The notes: a model not told the origin generated them from the sequence alone. Positions 17,762-27,759 are shown, counted from the first letter of the stretch. The stretch: 64,000 nt of DNA from Acidisoma cellulosilyticum (GCF_020621385.1 NZ_JAESVA010000003.1:186001-250000); one strand, 5' to 3'. A program made the numbers and translations.

Positions 17762-18850
17762 ATGAGCCACACCGCGATACCAGCCCCGATGCGCATGCGC
17801 GCGCAATTGACCAGGTCGCGCGTTGTCATGCTGATGCTAGGATTTCTTCTCGTCGCCAGCTTCATATTCTCGGCCGGGCTGGGTGCCGTGCAGATCCCGC
17901 CCAGCGCCATTCTCTCCGTGCTCTGCGGGGCGCTCGGCTTGCCACCCCTCGGCCAGCACACGGCTTTGCAAGCGACCGTGCTGATCTCGATCCGCCTGCC
18001 CCGCATCCTGCTGGGGCTGATGGTGGGCGCCAGTCTGTCCGCCGCCGGTGCCGCGACCCAGGGCATGTTCCGCAACCCCCTCGCCGATCCCGGGCTGATC
18101 GGCATTTCCAGCGGTGCGGCGCTCGCCGCCGGTCTGCTGATCGTGCTGGGCGATCGCTTTCTGGCCCATTTACCCTCGGACTATCGTGCGGCCATGCTGC
18201 CTGTCGCGGCCTTCCTGGGCGGCATCGTCACCACCGGCATCGTCTACCGCCTGGCGAGCCGCGACGGCCGCACCCATGTCACGACCATGCTGCTGGCCGG
18301 TGTCGCGCTGAATGCCGGCATCGGCGCCGCACTCGGCCTGTTGATTTTCCTCAGCAATGATCAAAGCCTGCGCGATCTCAACTTCTGGCTGCTCGGCAGC
18401 CTCAGCGGTGTCACCTGGCCGAACCTGCTCGTCGCGGCGCCGTTGCTGATCTTGCCTGCCTTGCTTCTGCTGCGACTGGCCGGACCGCTGAACGGATTGC
18501 TGCTGGGTGAGACCGAAGCCTTCCATCTCGGCTTCGCCGTCGAGAATACGAAGCGCGCCGTGACGGTGCTGACAGCGTTGACGGTCGGCACGGCGGTGGC
18601 GCTCACCGGCGTCATCGGTTTCGTCAGCCTCGTCGTGCCGCATATCGCGCGCCAACTGGTAGGGCCCGATCATCGCGTCATGATGCCGGCGGCCCTGCTG
18701 CTGGGCGCCAGCTTGCTGACACTGGCCGATCTGTTGGCGCGCACCTTGGCACTGCCGCAGGAAATACCGATCGGTATTCTGACCAGCGCGGTCGGCGCCC
18801 CCTTCTTTCTGATCCAACTGCTTCGCCATCGCGCAGCAGCCCAGAGCTGA
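17762..18850 (+). CDS. hmuU: Heme ABC transporter permease (FecCD family)
   Basis: This inner-membrane permease carries heme into the cytoplasm with HmuT and HmuV. It shows about ten membrane segments over 362 residues and FecCD motifs: RLPRILLGLMVGASLSAAG, NPLADPGLIGISSGAAL and the cytoplasmic coupling loop region GVIGFVSLVVPHIARQLVG. It begins 7 bases after hmuT and ends 5 bases before hmuV. Confidence 0.95.
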   Translation: MSHTAIPAPMRMRAQLTRSRVVMLMLGFLLVASFIFSAGLGAVQIPPSAILSVLCGALGLPPLGQHTALQATVLISIRLPRILLGLMVGASLSAAGAATQGMFRNPLADPGLIGISSGAALAAGLLIVLGDRFLAHLPSDYRAAMLPVAAFLGGIVTTGIVYRLASRDGRTHVTTMLLAGVALNAGIGAALGLLIFLSNDQSLRDLNFWLLGSLSGVTWPNLLVAAPLLILPALLLLRLAGPLNGLLLGETEAFHLGFAVENTKRAVTVLTALTVGTAVALTGVIGFVSLVVPHIARQLVGPDHRVMMPAALLLGASLLTLADLLARTLALPQEIPIGILTSAVGAPFFLIQLLRHRAAAQS

Positions 18851-18855
18851 CCGTC

Positions 18856-19638
18856 ATGTTGACGGCTCACAATATCAGTTTCGCGCGTCGCGGAACGCCG
18901 ATCCTGACCGATGTAACGACCGAGGTGAAACCCGGTGCGGTGACAGCGCTGATCGGCCCGAACGGCGCCGGCAAATCCACACTTCTGCATATCCTCTCGG
19001 GCGCCATCCAACCGGATCACGGCACCGTTCTGCTGAACGGCTTGCGGCTCGCTGCCCTGCCGCGCAAGGCACTCGCACGGCAGCGTGCCGTGCTGCCGCA
19101 ATCCTCCACCATCAGTTTTCCCTTCACGGCGCTTCAGGTCGTGCTGATGGGTCGCGGCGCCCATGCCGGCGTTACGACGCGCACCGAGGATATGGCGATC
19201 GCGCAAGAAGCTTTGCGGATGACGGGGGCAGAGGCGCTGGCCGACCGACCCTTCACCAGCCTGTCGGGCGGTGAGCAACAACGTGTCCAGCTGGCGCGCG
19301 TGATCGCGCAGATTTCCGGGGCAGACCAAGATGAGCCAAGATTTCTCCTGCTCGATGAACCGACCAATCATCTTGACCTGTCGCATCAGTTGAAAATTCT
19401 CCGGGTCGCACGCGCATTGTCACGCCGCGGCGTCGGTGTCTTTGCGGTTCTGCATGATCCCAATCTGGCCGCCATGTTTGCCGATACCGTCATCATCATG
19501 ACCAAGGGGCACGTGCTGACCCAGGGACCGACGCATGCGGTTTTGCGGGCTGAGATCATCGAAGAAGCGCTCGGCGTGCGCGTCATCGTGCAGCGCCATC
19601 CCGCCTTCGACGTGCCGCATATCGTTCCGGTGGAATGA
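18856..19638 (+). CDS. hmuV: Heme ABC transporter ATP-binding protein
   Basis: HmuV powers heme import. Walker A GPNGAGKST is at residues 34-42. The ABC signature is LSGGEQQRVQLARVIAQ, Walker B is FLLLDEPTNHLDL, and the switch histidine is in FAVLHDPNLAA. The 260-residue length is typical, as is the short QISGADQDEPR insertion before Walker B seen in many HmuV proteins. It is the last gene before the separately promoted receptor. Confidence 0.95.
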   Translation: MLTAHNISFARRGTPILTDVTTEVKPGAVTALIGPNGAGKSTLLHILSGAIQPDHGTVLLNGLRLAALPRKALARQRAVLPQSSTISFPFTALQVVLMGRGAHAGVTTRTEDMAIAQEALRMTGAEALADRPFTSLSGGEQQRVQLARVIAQISGADQDEPRFLLLDEPTNHLDLSHQLKILRVARALSRRGVGVFAVLHDPNLAAMFADTVIIMTKGHVLTQGPTHAVLRAEIIEEALGVRVIVQRHPAFDVPHIVPVE

Positions 19639-19657
19639 GCCGCAATCGGCACTCAAT

Positions 19658-19672
19658 TGCGAATAATTCGCA
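19658..19672. promoter_or_regulatory. Perfect 7-1-7 Fur-type box before the heme receptor
   Basis: TGCGAATAATTCGCA is a perfect inverted repeat (TGCGAAT-A-ATTCGCA) in the 186-base hmuV-receptor gap, followed by AT-rich sequence with TTGCAATTGACT and TTGCATTAACTC that could hold the promoter. This is the variant Fur box common upstream of TonB-dependent receptors. Confidence 0.75.
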
Positions 19673-19824
19673 TTGCAATTGACTCTTAATTGCATTAACT
19701 CTTCGTGAGCTTGGCGGCAGGCATTCCTCATCTCGTCCCGCGCGCATATCCCCGGCAAGGGCAGAGCTTGCGAATGCATTGCGCCGATTTGGTTGCGCTA
19801 TCAAGTATCTCGGAGATCCCCGTT

Positions 19825-21834
19825 ATGAAATCGCTGTCGCGTTGGCTGCTGGCCGGTTCCGCCCTTGGCCCGGCCTGTCTGCTGATCCCCACACTGGCTT
19901 CCGCCCAAAGCGATAATGCCCAGGATCAAAGCCTGAAACCGCTGGTGGTCAGGGCGACGCAGGCGCAGCCCGGCGACAATACGACCGCCATCAGCCACAA
20001 AACCATGCAACAGCAAGGCTCGCGCAAATTGGATGATGTGCTGCGGTCCACGGCCGGCGTCTACACGCGGCAAAGCGCGCAGCAGGCCGGCGTCGCGGTG
20101 AACATTCGCGGTTTCGAGGGTAGCGGGCGCGTGAATATGTCGATCGACGGCGTCCGGCAAAGCTTTGGCTTTACCGATCATGAAGCGGCCGGCTTCACCT
20201 ATGTCGATCCCAATCTGCTGTCGGGCATCGATATCAGCCGCGGCCAGGTCACGGGGATCGGCGGGGGCGCGCTGGCCGGCACGGTCGATTTCCACACGCT
20301 CGGCGTCGATGACATCGTGAAGGATGGCCAGACCTTCGGCGCCTTAAGCCGCGTGTCGCTCGGCAGCAATTCCGCCGGCCTGCAATCCATGATCGGCGTC
20401 GGCGCGCAGAAGGACGGTGTGGGCGTCGTCGCGGCCATCGATAGAAACGTTTCCGGCGATTATCGCGACGGCGACTACAACTCCGTCGCCCATAGCGGTC
20501 AGAATCTGACATCGGGCCTCGCCAAGACCCAGGTCCATATCGGCACCGATCAGACCTTCGGCTTAGGCGCCGTCATCTACAACAACAACTTCTACGCTGA
20601 CTCCTATTATCAGACGATCCACAACAATACGGTGAGCGCCAATTACGCCTATACGCCGGGCGGCGATCTCATCGATTTCGTCTCCCACGTTTATTACAAC
20701 GAGCTCAACATGAAATACACGGGAGGCACGGGCTCCTATATCGGCCGCAAGATCTATGATCAGGGCATTGGCGGCGACGCGCAGAATAAGTCGCATTTCA
20801 ATGTTCATGGCGTTCAGATCACCAGCGCCAACGGCTTCGAGATTTTCCATGACAATGCCGGCTCGCGTGACGGTGGCGTCAATCCCGGCACCGGCCAGCA
20901 GGCTCAGGTCGGGGTTTTCACCGACAATACCTTGAACTACGGTATCTTCAGCTTCTCACCCAGCCTGCGCTACCAGTATTTCTCCGAGAACGGCAACGGC
21001 TACTTGTCGACCGGCTTTGGCAATTACACTGTCGGCCAGTCGAAGGGGAAGGTCGAGCCGAAGCTGACGCTCGCCGTCCAGGCAACGCCCTGGCTGCAGC
21101 CTTATGTGAGCTGGTCGGAATCCATGCGCGCGCCGACCGTGCAGGAAACCATGCTAGGTGGCGAACACCCCGGCACCGTGTCCGCCAGCTTCATCCCCAA
21201 CCCCTATCTGAAGCCTGAGACGGATACCGGCTGGGAATTCGGCACCAATAGCAGCGCCCACGGCATCTTCACGGCGGACGACGCCTTCACCGCTCGCGGC
21301 GACTTCTATTTGATGAATGTCAGCAACTATATCACCGGCGCCTATGTCGCGAGCCAGGGGGCCTATCAGTTCCAGAATATCGCCGGCACCAGCAAGGTTG
21401 ATGGCGTCGAACTGCAGGCGAAATATGATGCCGGATTCGCCTTCGCGACCTTCGACTATACGCATTCCCATTCGGATCTGCCCGCGACCTTCAGCGGCCT
21501 CGGCGCGTCGCAATATCTGCCTGACAATGTGGTGGCAACGACCGTCGCCGGGCGCCTGCTCCAACGCAAACTGACCCTCGGGGCGAATTATCAGTTTACC
21601 TCGGGCGGCTGGACGACAGGCTATAATTCCACTCTGACCGCCGCCACGACCGTTCCCAATAGCGGCGACCCCTACAATCTCGTCGGCCTCTTCGCCAGTT
21701 ATCAGGTGACGGACAATATCAATGTCCATGGCGAGGTGACCAACCTGTTCAACGCCAATTACGTCCCCTTCCTCAGCACCACCGGAAACGGCCCCGGCCG
21801 CACCCTCTATGTCGGCACCGAGGTGCGCTTTTAA
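19825..21834 (+). CDS. hmuR: TonB-dependent heme/hemoglobin receptor
   Basis: This outer-membrane receptor takes up heme using TonB energy. The 669-residue protein has a signal peptide ending LASAQS, a plug domain (about 35-160: TTAISHKTMQQQGSRKLDDV, NIRGFEGSGRVNMSIDGVRQ) and a 22-strand barrel ending in GRTLYVGTEVRF. The plug sequence and the adjacent HmuQTUV genes point to a heme or hemoglobin ligand. ATG 19825 with GGAG upstream is the start; the open frame back to 19705 crosses the promoter region. No tonB/exbBD genes are in the window. Confidence 0.92.
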   Translation: MKSLSRWLLAGSALGPACLLIPTLASAQSDNAQDQSLKPLVVRATQAQPGDNTTAISHKTMQQQGSRKLDDVLRSTAGVYTRQSAQQAGVAVNIRGFEGSGRVNMSIDGVRQSFGFTDHEAAGFTYVDPNLLSGIDISRGQVTGIGGGALAGTVDFHTLGVDDIVKDGQTFGALSRVSLGSNSAGLQSMIGVGAQKDGVGVVAAIDRNVSGDYRDGDYNSVAHSGQNLTSGLAKTQVHIGTDQTFGLGAVIYNNNFYADSYYQTIHNNTVSANYAYTPGGDLIDFVSHVYYNELNMKYTGGTGSYIGRKIYDQGIGGDAQNKSHFNVHGVQITSANGFEIFHDNAGSRDGGVNPGTGQQAQVGVFTDNTLNYGIFSFSPSLRYQYFSENGNGYLSTGFGNYTVGQSKGKVEPKLTLAVQATPWLQPYVSWSESMRAPTVQETMLGGEHPGTVSASFIPNPYLKPETDTGWEFGTNSSAHGIFTADDAFTARGDFYLMNVSNYITGAYVASQGAYQFQNIAGTSKVDGVELQAKYDAGFAFATFDYTHSHSDLPATFSGLGASQYLPDNVVATTVAGRLLQRKLTLGANYQFTSGGWTTGYNSTLTAATTVPNSGDPYNLVGLFASYQVTDNINVHGEVTNLFNANYVPFLSTTGNGPGRTLYVGTEVRF

Positions 21835-22025
21835 GATCGCGTCTTGACGCCTTGTGTCGTCCGCGCATGACGGATGGAGAGGGACGACAGTCCAAAGCAT
21901 TGCCATCACATTCCGGAGAGCCTTATCTCCGCCACAGGCGAAACACCGTTTCGGCCTCATCTGAGCGTCATAGATGCGTTCACAGAAGCTTGTCCGTTGC
22001 GGTCCCCAACCTGAGGCAGCCACCC

Positions 22026-24230
22026 ATGTCCTATCGCGCCCGATGGTCGCTTTTGCCGACCGTCATTGCCAGTGTCGGCCTTGTCAGCGCCAATCTGGCG
22101 ACCAGCCTGCCCGCTGTCGCGCAGGTGACGGCACCACCAGCCCCACCCGGTGCCACAGCCGGCCAGACGACCGATGCGGGCGATCCGCCGGCGCGCGTCG
22201 GCTGGCTGTCGAACCTCTCAGGCGCGGTCTCCTTCCACAGCGCCAGCCAGAACGCTTGGACGACGGCGACCCAGAACTACCCCTTCGCGACCGGTGACGC
22301 GGTCTGGACCCAGCCCAATGCCCAGGCCTCGGTCATGATCGATTCCAGCCGCATCGCGCTTGCCGGCGGGACCGAGTTGACGGCGCAGGAGATTGACCAG
22401 ACGACCATTACGGCCGCGCTGTCGCAGGGGGAGATCTTCCTCAACATCGTTGCCCTGGAAAACGGGCAGAGCGTGGTGATCCAGACGCCGCGCGGCACGG
22501 CGCAGATCACAGCCGCCGGTCAATACGATATCTATGCCGGGGATAGCAGCACCTCCACCTATGTGACGGCGGTGACGGGTGCGGTGCAGTTCACCGGCCT
22601 CGGCCAGTCCGGCCCGCAGGCCATCGCGGCCCAGCAGACCTTGGTCGTTTCCGGCACCAATCCGGTGCAAGGCCAGTTGGGCAGCATGCAGCAGGATCAG
22701 TTTCTGACGAGCATGCTGCAGCAGGCGGCGCCACCGCCGCCGCCGACCGCAACGGCTGCCCCGCCCGTCACCGCACAGATGACGGGTGCCAGCGTCCTCA
22801 CCCAATATGGCAGCTGGTCGCCACAGCCTCAGGTCGGCGCTGTCTGGTTCCCCCAGGTCGCCTCCTCCTGGGTTCCCTATCGCGACGGGCATTGGGCCTA
22901 TGTCCAGCCCTGGGGCTGGACCTGGGTCGACAATGCGCCCTGGGGTTTCGCACCTTTCCATTACGGCCGTTGGGCTCAGTACGGCGGACGCTGGGGTTGG
23001 GTCCCGGCGCCGGCAGCCGACCCCGGCTATAATTATGCAACCTATCAGCCGGTCTATGCCCCGGCGCTGGTGACCTTTTTGGGTGCGGCGGCCGGCGTGC
23101 TGACAGCGGCGGCCTTCGCCTCGGGCGCCATCGGCTGGGCGCCGCTCGGCCCGCGGGAGGCCTATTACCCGCCTTATCCCGTCTCGCCGCGCTATTTCGG
23201 CGCCTATAACCGTCCCTATGTGCAGAACTACAACCAGTTCTATCAGCGCAACGTGACGGTGGTGAACAACCGCATCAACTACCGCAACGTCACCATCGAC
23301 AATCACGCTCCGGGCGGGGCGCCGGGTGGTTTCTATAATCGTCAGGGGGCGACCTTCGCGCCGCGCGATGCCATGATGGGCGGCCGGCCCATCGCCGGGG
23401 TGGGACGGCCGCTGCCGCAGGGCGCGCAGGTGCAGGCCTTCCGTCCGGGCGAGGGCGGGCATGAATTGCCACCCGCCCCCGAGCGCGGCCAGCCGCATGC
23501 AGCCGCCCCTGGCCCGGCCTTCCGCCCGATGCAAGGTGGTGAGGCCGCCGGCCGTCGCGCGCCACCGGCCCTTGTCGCCCACGGCGCCGTCGCGCCCAAC
23601 TTCCATGGCGGCGGTCAGCCGGTCCAGGCCAGACCGATCCAAGGCGGGCAGCCGGGCGCAAGACCGGCAGCGGGTGGCGCGCCTGAGCAAGGCCATCAGA
23701 CGCCAGGACAAGCCCCCGGCCAAGCGCCCGGTCAGGCGCCTCATGCCGGTCCGGCCGGTGTCGCGGCCCATGGCCTGCCGGCTTTGGCACCAGCAGCCGG
23801 GCATAATGAAACGCCTCATCCGCAGGGCGCCCCCGCACAGGACCAGCGTCCAGCGGCTCAGCAACCGCGCCCGGAGGCAGCACGACCGGAGCCACAGCAG
23901 GCGCCCCGTGCCGAAGCCCCTCGGGCGGCGGCTCCCCAGCAGGCCCCGCGCGTTGAAGCGCCACGGCCAGAGGCCCCTCGACAGCAGGCGCCCCGGCCAG
24001 AAGCCCCTCGGCCGGAAGCGCCACGTGCTCAAGCACCAAGAGCCGAAGCGCCGCGTGCTGAAGCACCGCGGGCCCAGGCACCGCGCGCCGAGGCGCCGAG
24101 GCCGGCCGCTCCTCGTCCAGAACCGCAGCGGGCTCCCGCGCCGCGCATGGAAGCCCCGCGACCGGCGCCGCATGCGGCAGCCGCCCATCCCGCCCAGCAT
24201 GGAAACGAGCCGAGACCTCCGCAGCACTAA
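22026..24230 (+). CDS. FecR-domain / DUF6600 protein with long Pro-Ala-Glu-Arg-rich tail
   Basis: This exported protein of 734 residues has a signal peptide ending AVAQ, a FecR-like domain (about 50-210, with SGAVSFHSAS and QSVVIQTPRGTAQI), and then a Trp/Tyr-rich DUF6600 block (about 260-400, with DGHWAYVQPWGWTWVDNAPW and WGWVPAP). From about residue 450 the chain is disordered, ending in dozens of PRPEAPR/APRAEAPR-type units. It has no sigma-factor partner beside it, so it is not a classical FecR regulator. It is probably periplasmic or surface-associated; its function is unknown. The start is ATG 22026. Confidence 0.85.
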   Translation: MSYRARWSLLPTVIASVGLVSANLATSLPAVAQVTAPPAPPGATAGQTTDAGDPPARVGWLSNLSGAVSFHSASQNAWTTATQNYPFATGDAVWTQPNAQASVMIDSSRIALAGGTELTAQEIDQTTITAALSQGEIFLNIVALENGQSVVIQTPRGTAQITAAGQYDIYAGDSSTSTYVTAVTGAVQFTGLGQSGPQAIAAQQTLVVSGTNPVQGQLGSMQQDQFLTSMLQQAAPPPPPTATAAPPVTAQMTGASVLTQYGSWSPQPQVGAVWFPQVASSWVPYRDGHWAYVQPWGWTWVDNAPWGFAPFHYGRWAQYGGRWGWVPAPAADPGYNYATYQPVYAPALVTFLGAAAGVLTAAAFASGAIGWAPLGPREAYYPPYPVSPRYFGAYNRPYVQNYNQFYQRNVTVVNNRINYRNVTIDNHAPGGAPGGFYNRQGATFAPRDAMMGGRPIAGVGRPLPQGAQVQAFRPGEGGHELPPAPERGQPHAAAPGPAFRPMQGGEAAGRRAPPALVAHGAVAPNFHGGGQPVQARPIQGGQPGARPAAGGAPEQGHQTPGQAPGQAPGQAPHAGPAGVAAHGLPALAPAAGHNETPHPQGAPAQDQRPAAQQPRPEAARPEPQQAPRAEAPRAAAPQQAPRVEAPRPEAPRQQAPRPEAPRPEAPRAQAPRAEAPRAEAPRAQAPRAEAPRPAAPRPEPQRAPAPRMEAPRPAPHAAAAHPAQHGNEPRPPQH
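23860..24200 (+). repeat. Imperfect coding repeat array (PRxEAPR units)
   Basis: The 3' end of the FecR/DUF6600 gene consists of imperfect 12- to 24-base units encoding variations of PEAPR, AEAPR and PAPR. Repeats of this kind can change in number by slippage or recombination, so length may vary between strains. Confidence 0.7.
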
Positions 24231-24380
24231 TGCGAAGCAGTGTGTCAAAGGTGCCGGCGTGAATTGTCACTCTCAGACCGCGTCGGCCGCTTGAACACGA
24301 AACTGTAGGAATCCGGCCGCTGGTCTCCGGCGCATCATCACGATATCGTCCGCCGCAGGAAAATCCATGAGGAGGCTCGC

Positions 24381-25376
24381 ATGCAGCTCGGTATGATCGG
24401 TTTAGGACGGATGGGCGGCAATATCGCCCGCCGGCTTATGCAGCACGGCCATGACGTGTCGGTCTTCGACGTCAATCCGGCCAGCGTCGACGCGCTGGCT
24501 AAGGAAGACGCGACCCCGACCCATTCGCTCGAAGAACTGGTGAAGTCGCTTGCCAAGCCGCGCGCGGTCTGGGTCATGCTGCCCGCCGGTGAGATTACCG
24601 AGAAGGCGATCGAGACGCTGACCGGCATCCTGGAACCCGGCGACATCATCATCGACGGCGGCAATACCTTCTACAAGGAAGACATTCGCCGCGCGAAAGC
24701 TCTGGTCGCGAAAGACCTGCACTATGTCGACGTCGGCACGTCCGGCGGCGTCTGGGGTGTGGAACGCGGCTATTGCATGATGATCGGCGGTGAAAAGGCG
24801 ATCGTCGATCACCTCGACCCGATCTTCAAGACCCTCGCCCCCGGTCTCGGCACCATCGACCGCACCCCCAACTTTCAGGGCGATTCCCGCTCCGAGGAAG
24901 GCTACATCCATGCCGGCCCCGCCGGGTCCGGCCATTTCGTGAAGATGGTCCATAACGGCATCGAATACGGCCTCATGCAGGCCTATGCCGAAGGCTTCGA
25001 CATCATGCGCGGCAAGAGCTCCGAGAAGCTGCCGGAGGACGAGCGCTACACGCTCAACCTAACCGACATTTCCGAAGTCTGGCGCCGCGGCAGCGTCGTC
25101 TCCTCCTGGCTGCTCGATCTGACGGCGATGGCGCTGAACGAGAGCCCTAACCTTGAGGAATTCACCGGCAAGGTCGATGACAGCGGCGAAGGCCGTTGGA
25201 CCATCAATGCGGCGATCGAAGAAGCGGTCTCGGCCGAAGTCCTCACCGCCGCCCTGTTCGCCCGCTTCCGCAGCCGCATCGACAACAGCTTCGGCGAGAA
25301 GCTGCTTTCCGCGATGCGCAACAAGTTCGGCGGCCATGTCGAAGGCAAGAGCCACGCGCCGAGCATCCAGGGATGA
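24381..25376 (+). CDS. gnd: 6-phosphogluconate dehydrogenase, short NAD-type
   Basis: Gnd oxidatively decarboxylates 6-phosphogluconate to ribulose 5-phosphate. The N-terminus [13 protein letters not shown] is the dinucleotide fold; [10 protein letters not shown] and [12 protein letters not shown] are the substrate and catalytic (Lys, Asn) motifs. With 331 residues it is the short form (GndA/YqeC type), usually NAD-preferring, rather than the 470-residue enteric enzyme. AGGAGG lies just before ATG 24381. The stop overlaps the zwf start as ATGA. Confidence 0.95.
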   Translation: MQLGMIGLGRMGGNIARRLMQHGHDVSVFDVNPASVDALAKEDATPTHSLEELVKSLAKPRAVWVMLPAGEITEKAIETLTGILEPGDIIIDGGNTFYKEDIRRAKALVAKDLHYVDVGTSGGVWGVERGYCMMIGGEKAIVDHLDPIFKTLAPGLGTIDRTPNFQGDSRSEEGYIHAGPAGSGHFVKMVHNGIEYGLMQAYAEGFDIMRGKSSEKLPEDERYTLNLTDISEVWRRGSVVSSWLLDLTAMALNESPNLEEFTGKVDDSGEGRWTINAAIEEAVSAEVLTAALFARFRSRIDNSFGEKLLSAMRNKFGGHVEGKSHAPSIQG

Positions 25377-26905
25377 GCGACGACAGCGCAAACCACCGCA
25401 CGCCGCCCGTCGCGCCGCCATGCGCGATGGTGATTTTCGGCGCGGCGGGCGATCTGACGAAACGCCTCGTCATGCCTGCGCTGTACAATCTCTGCTGTTC
25501 GGGCCTGTTGCCGGAGAAATTCGCCCTGGTCGGCGTCGATCTGGTGCATCAGGACAAGGACGCCTGGGCGCAGAGCCTTCATGACTTCCTTGTCTCCACC
25601 CGCAAGAAGAGTGGAGAGGGTAATGATGAAGATCACGCCGTGGACGAAAAGGTATGGGGTCGGCTTGCCGACTCCATGTCCTATCTTTCCGGCGATTTCG
25701 GCAGCGAAGACACCTTCGAAAATCTGAGCGATCATCTTGAGAAGCTTGATGAGGAAAAGGGTCTCGGCAAGAACGTCCTGTTCTATCTCGCGGTCGCGGA
25801 ACGTTTCTTCGGCCCGACCGTGGAACGTCTCGGCCGTGCCGGTCTGACCGTTCAGGAAGGTGACAGCTGGCGGCGCGTCGTGATCGAAAAGCCCTTCGGC
25901 CATGATCTCGCCTCGGCTATCGCCCTCGACAAGCAGGTTCTGTCGGTTCTCTCGGAAGATCAGGTCTATCGTATCGACCATTTCCTGGGCAAAGAGACCG
26001 TCCAGAACATCATGGCGCTGCGGTTCGCGAACGGTCTTTTCGAGCCGATCTGGAACCGCGACCGCATCGACCACGTGCAGATTACCGTCGCGGAAACGGT
26101 CGGCGTGGAACAGCGCGGCCAGTTCTACGAACATACCGGCGCGCTGCGCGACATGGTGCCGAACCATGTCTTCCAGCTGCTGGCGATGACGGCGATGGAG
26201 CCGCCCTCGGCTTTCGACGCGGAAGCGATCCGCGCCAAGAAGGCGGAGGTCTTCACCTCCATGCATGTGCTGACGCCCGATTGTGCGGTGCGTGGGCAAT
26301 ATGCGGCCGGCGATGTCGGCGGCGAGCAGGTTCCGGCCTATCGGGACGAGGCGCATGTCTCGCCCACCAGCGTGACCGAAACCTTCGTCGCCATGCGGGT
26401 GATGATCGACAACTGGCGCTGGGCCGGCGTGCCCTTCTACCTCCGCACCGGCAAGCGCATGTCCAAGCGCAAGACGGAAATCGCGATCCGCTTCAAGCAG
26501 GCCCCTTTCGCGATGTTCCGCAACACGCGCGTGGACGTGCTGGGCGACAACTGGCTCATCATGTCCATCCAGCCCGAAGAAGGCATCAAGCTTCAGTTCA
26601 ATGCCAAGAAGCCTGGGCCGATGCTGACCTTCGAGCGCGTCTCGATGAACTTCAACTATGATGACTGGTTCAAGCAGGCGCCCTCGACCGGCTACGAAAC
26701 GCTGATCTTCGACTGCTTCATCGGTGATGCGACGCTTTTCCAGCGTGCCGATCAGCTCGAAGCCGCCTGGCGTGTGGTGCAACCGGTTGTGGACAATTGG
26801 GCCAGCCACGACGCATCCTTTCCGAATTACGCAGCAGGCTCAGCAGGGCCTGAAGAAGCGAATCAGCTTTTGGAAAGGGAGGGGAAATTTTGGCTGCCGA
26901 TCTGA
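25373..26905 (+). CDS. zwf: Glucose-6-phosphate 1-dehydrogenase
   Basis: Zwf feeds glucose 6-phosphate into the pentose-phosphate and Entner-Doudoroff routes with production of NAD(P)H. The nucleotide site [16 protein letters not shown] and the active-site signature [14 protein letters not shown] are intact. The protein has 510 residues from ATG 25373, which overlaps the gnd stop by 4 bases; its own stop overlaps the following kinase by 16. The three genes form a tight glucose-oxidation operon. Confidence 0.97.
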   Translation: MSDDSANHRTPPVAPPCAMVIFGAAGDLTKRLVMPALYNLCCSGLLPEKFALVGVDLVHQDKDAWAQSLHDFLVSTRKKSGEGNDEDHAVDEKVWGRLADSMSYLSGDFGSEDTFENLSDHLEKLDEEKGLGKNVLFYLAVAERFFGPTVERLGRAGLTVQEGDSWRRVVIEKPFGHDLASAIALDKQVLSVLSEDQVYRIDHFLGKETVQNIMALRFANGLFEPIWNRDRIDHVQITVAETVGVEQRGQFYEHTGALRDMVPNHVFQLLAMTAMEPPSAFDAEAIRAKKAEVFTSMHVLTPDCAVRGQYAAGDVGGEQVPAYRDEAHVSPTSVTETFVAMRVMIDNWRWAGVPFYLRTGKRMSKRKTEIAIRFKQAPFAMFRNTRVDVLGDNWLIMSIQPEEGIKLQFNAKKPGPMLTFERVSMNFNYDDWFKQAPSTGYETLIFDCFIGDATLFQRADQLEAAWRVVQPVVDNWASHDASFPNYAAGSAGPEEANQLLEREGKFWLPI

Positions 26906-27693
26906 CGCCAAACGACGCTGGGTCCGAGACCGATACGAAGACCCAGCCGGAGACCTCGCAGGCTCTGAATATCCTTGCGATCGATATCGGCGGCACCGGG
27001 CTCAAGGCCTCCGTCATCGATCACACCGGGGCAATGATCGCGGACAAGGTGCGGGTCGCAACCCCGCATCCCAGCCCGCCCGGCGTATTGGTGGAGGCGA
27101 TCGCCAATCTGGTGAAGCCGCTGCCGCATTTCGACCGCATCGCCATCGGGTTTCCCGGTGCGGTGCGCGCCAATGTCATCCTCACCGCGCCGCATCTGGG
27201 TGAGGACGTCTGGCATGGCGTCGATCTGGCGGCCCTCGTCTCCCACCGTTTTGGCGGGATTCCGACGAAGATCGTCAACGACGCAGAGATGCAGGGTCTG
27301 GCCGTGATCAAGGGCGAGGGTCTGGAATTCATCCTCACCCTCGGCACCGGTTGCGGCACCGGCATTTTCTATAATGGTGAGCTGGCACCGCATCTTGAGC
27401 TGTCGACGCACCCGATCCACAAGAAATACACCTACGATCTCTATGTGGGTAACGAGGCTTTCGAGAAGATCGGGAAGAAGCGCTGGAACAAGCGCGTGGA
27501 GCGGGTCATCGCCGCCCTCCGCGCTCTCACGCATTTCGACCGCCTTTATATCGGCGGTGGCAATTCCAAGCATGTGACGCTCAGCCTGCCGACCTCGGTT
27601 CGGCTTGTCTCGAACGAAGCCGGCATCGACGGCGGTGCGCGCCTTTGGTCCGAGCAAAAGGGCCGCCATCCGGAATACGATATCCAGGCCTGA
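26890..27693 (+). CDS. ppgK: ROK-family glucokinase, polyphosphate-glucokinase-like
   Basis: It phosphorylates glucose to the glucose 6-phosphate used by Zwf. The phosphate motif is AIDIGGTGLKASVID, the sugar-binding Asp is in IVNDAEMQG, and LTLGTGCGTGIFYNG is the adenosine-region loop. The segment LELSTHPIHKKYTYDLYVG resembles PpgK enzymes, which can use polyphosphate as well as ATP; donor preference is inferred. TTG 26890 follows GGGAGGGG and overlaps zwf by 16 bases. The first 30 residues are a variable tail. Confidence 0.8.
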   Translation: MAADLTPNDAGSETDTKTQPETSQALNILAIDIGGTGLKASVIDHTGAMIADKVRVATPHPSPPGVLVEAIANLVKPLPHFDRIAIGFPGAVRANVILTAPHLGEDVWHGVDLAALVSHRFGGIPTKIVNDAEMQGLAVIKGEGLEFILTLGTGCGTGIFYNGELAPHLELSTHPIHKKYTYDLYVGNEAFEKIGKKRWNKRVERVIAALRALTHFDRLYIGGGNSKHVTLSLPTSVRLVSNEAGIDGGARLWSEQKGRHPEYDIQA

Positions 27694-27704
27694 CCGGTAT
27701 CGGT

Positions 27705-27734
27705 CTGCCGGCGGGGCTTTTGTCCCGCCGGCAG
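27705..27734. terminator. Hairpin between convergent glucokinase and ugd
   Basis: CTGCCGGCGGG (27705-27715) pairs perfectly with CCCGCCGGCAG (27724-27734) across an 8-base loop. The loop, not the flank, carries the T-run, so termination could be weak or factor-dependent. It could serve both converging genes. Confidence 0.5.
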
Positions 27735-27759
27735 AGGCTTTCGACCCTTGCCCCGACCG

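Noticed and set aside
23860-24200. CRISPR-like or tandem-repeat array
   Set aside because: The repeats are in-frame codon repeats for Pro-Arg-Glu-Ala units of one protein, with no constant repeat/spacer pattern.
22218-24248. Long minus-strand frame of 676 codons opposite the FecR/DUF6600 gene
   Set aside because: Arg/Leu-rich low-complexity translation with no ribosome site; generated by the GC-rich repeats on the coding strand.
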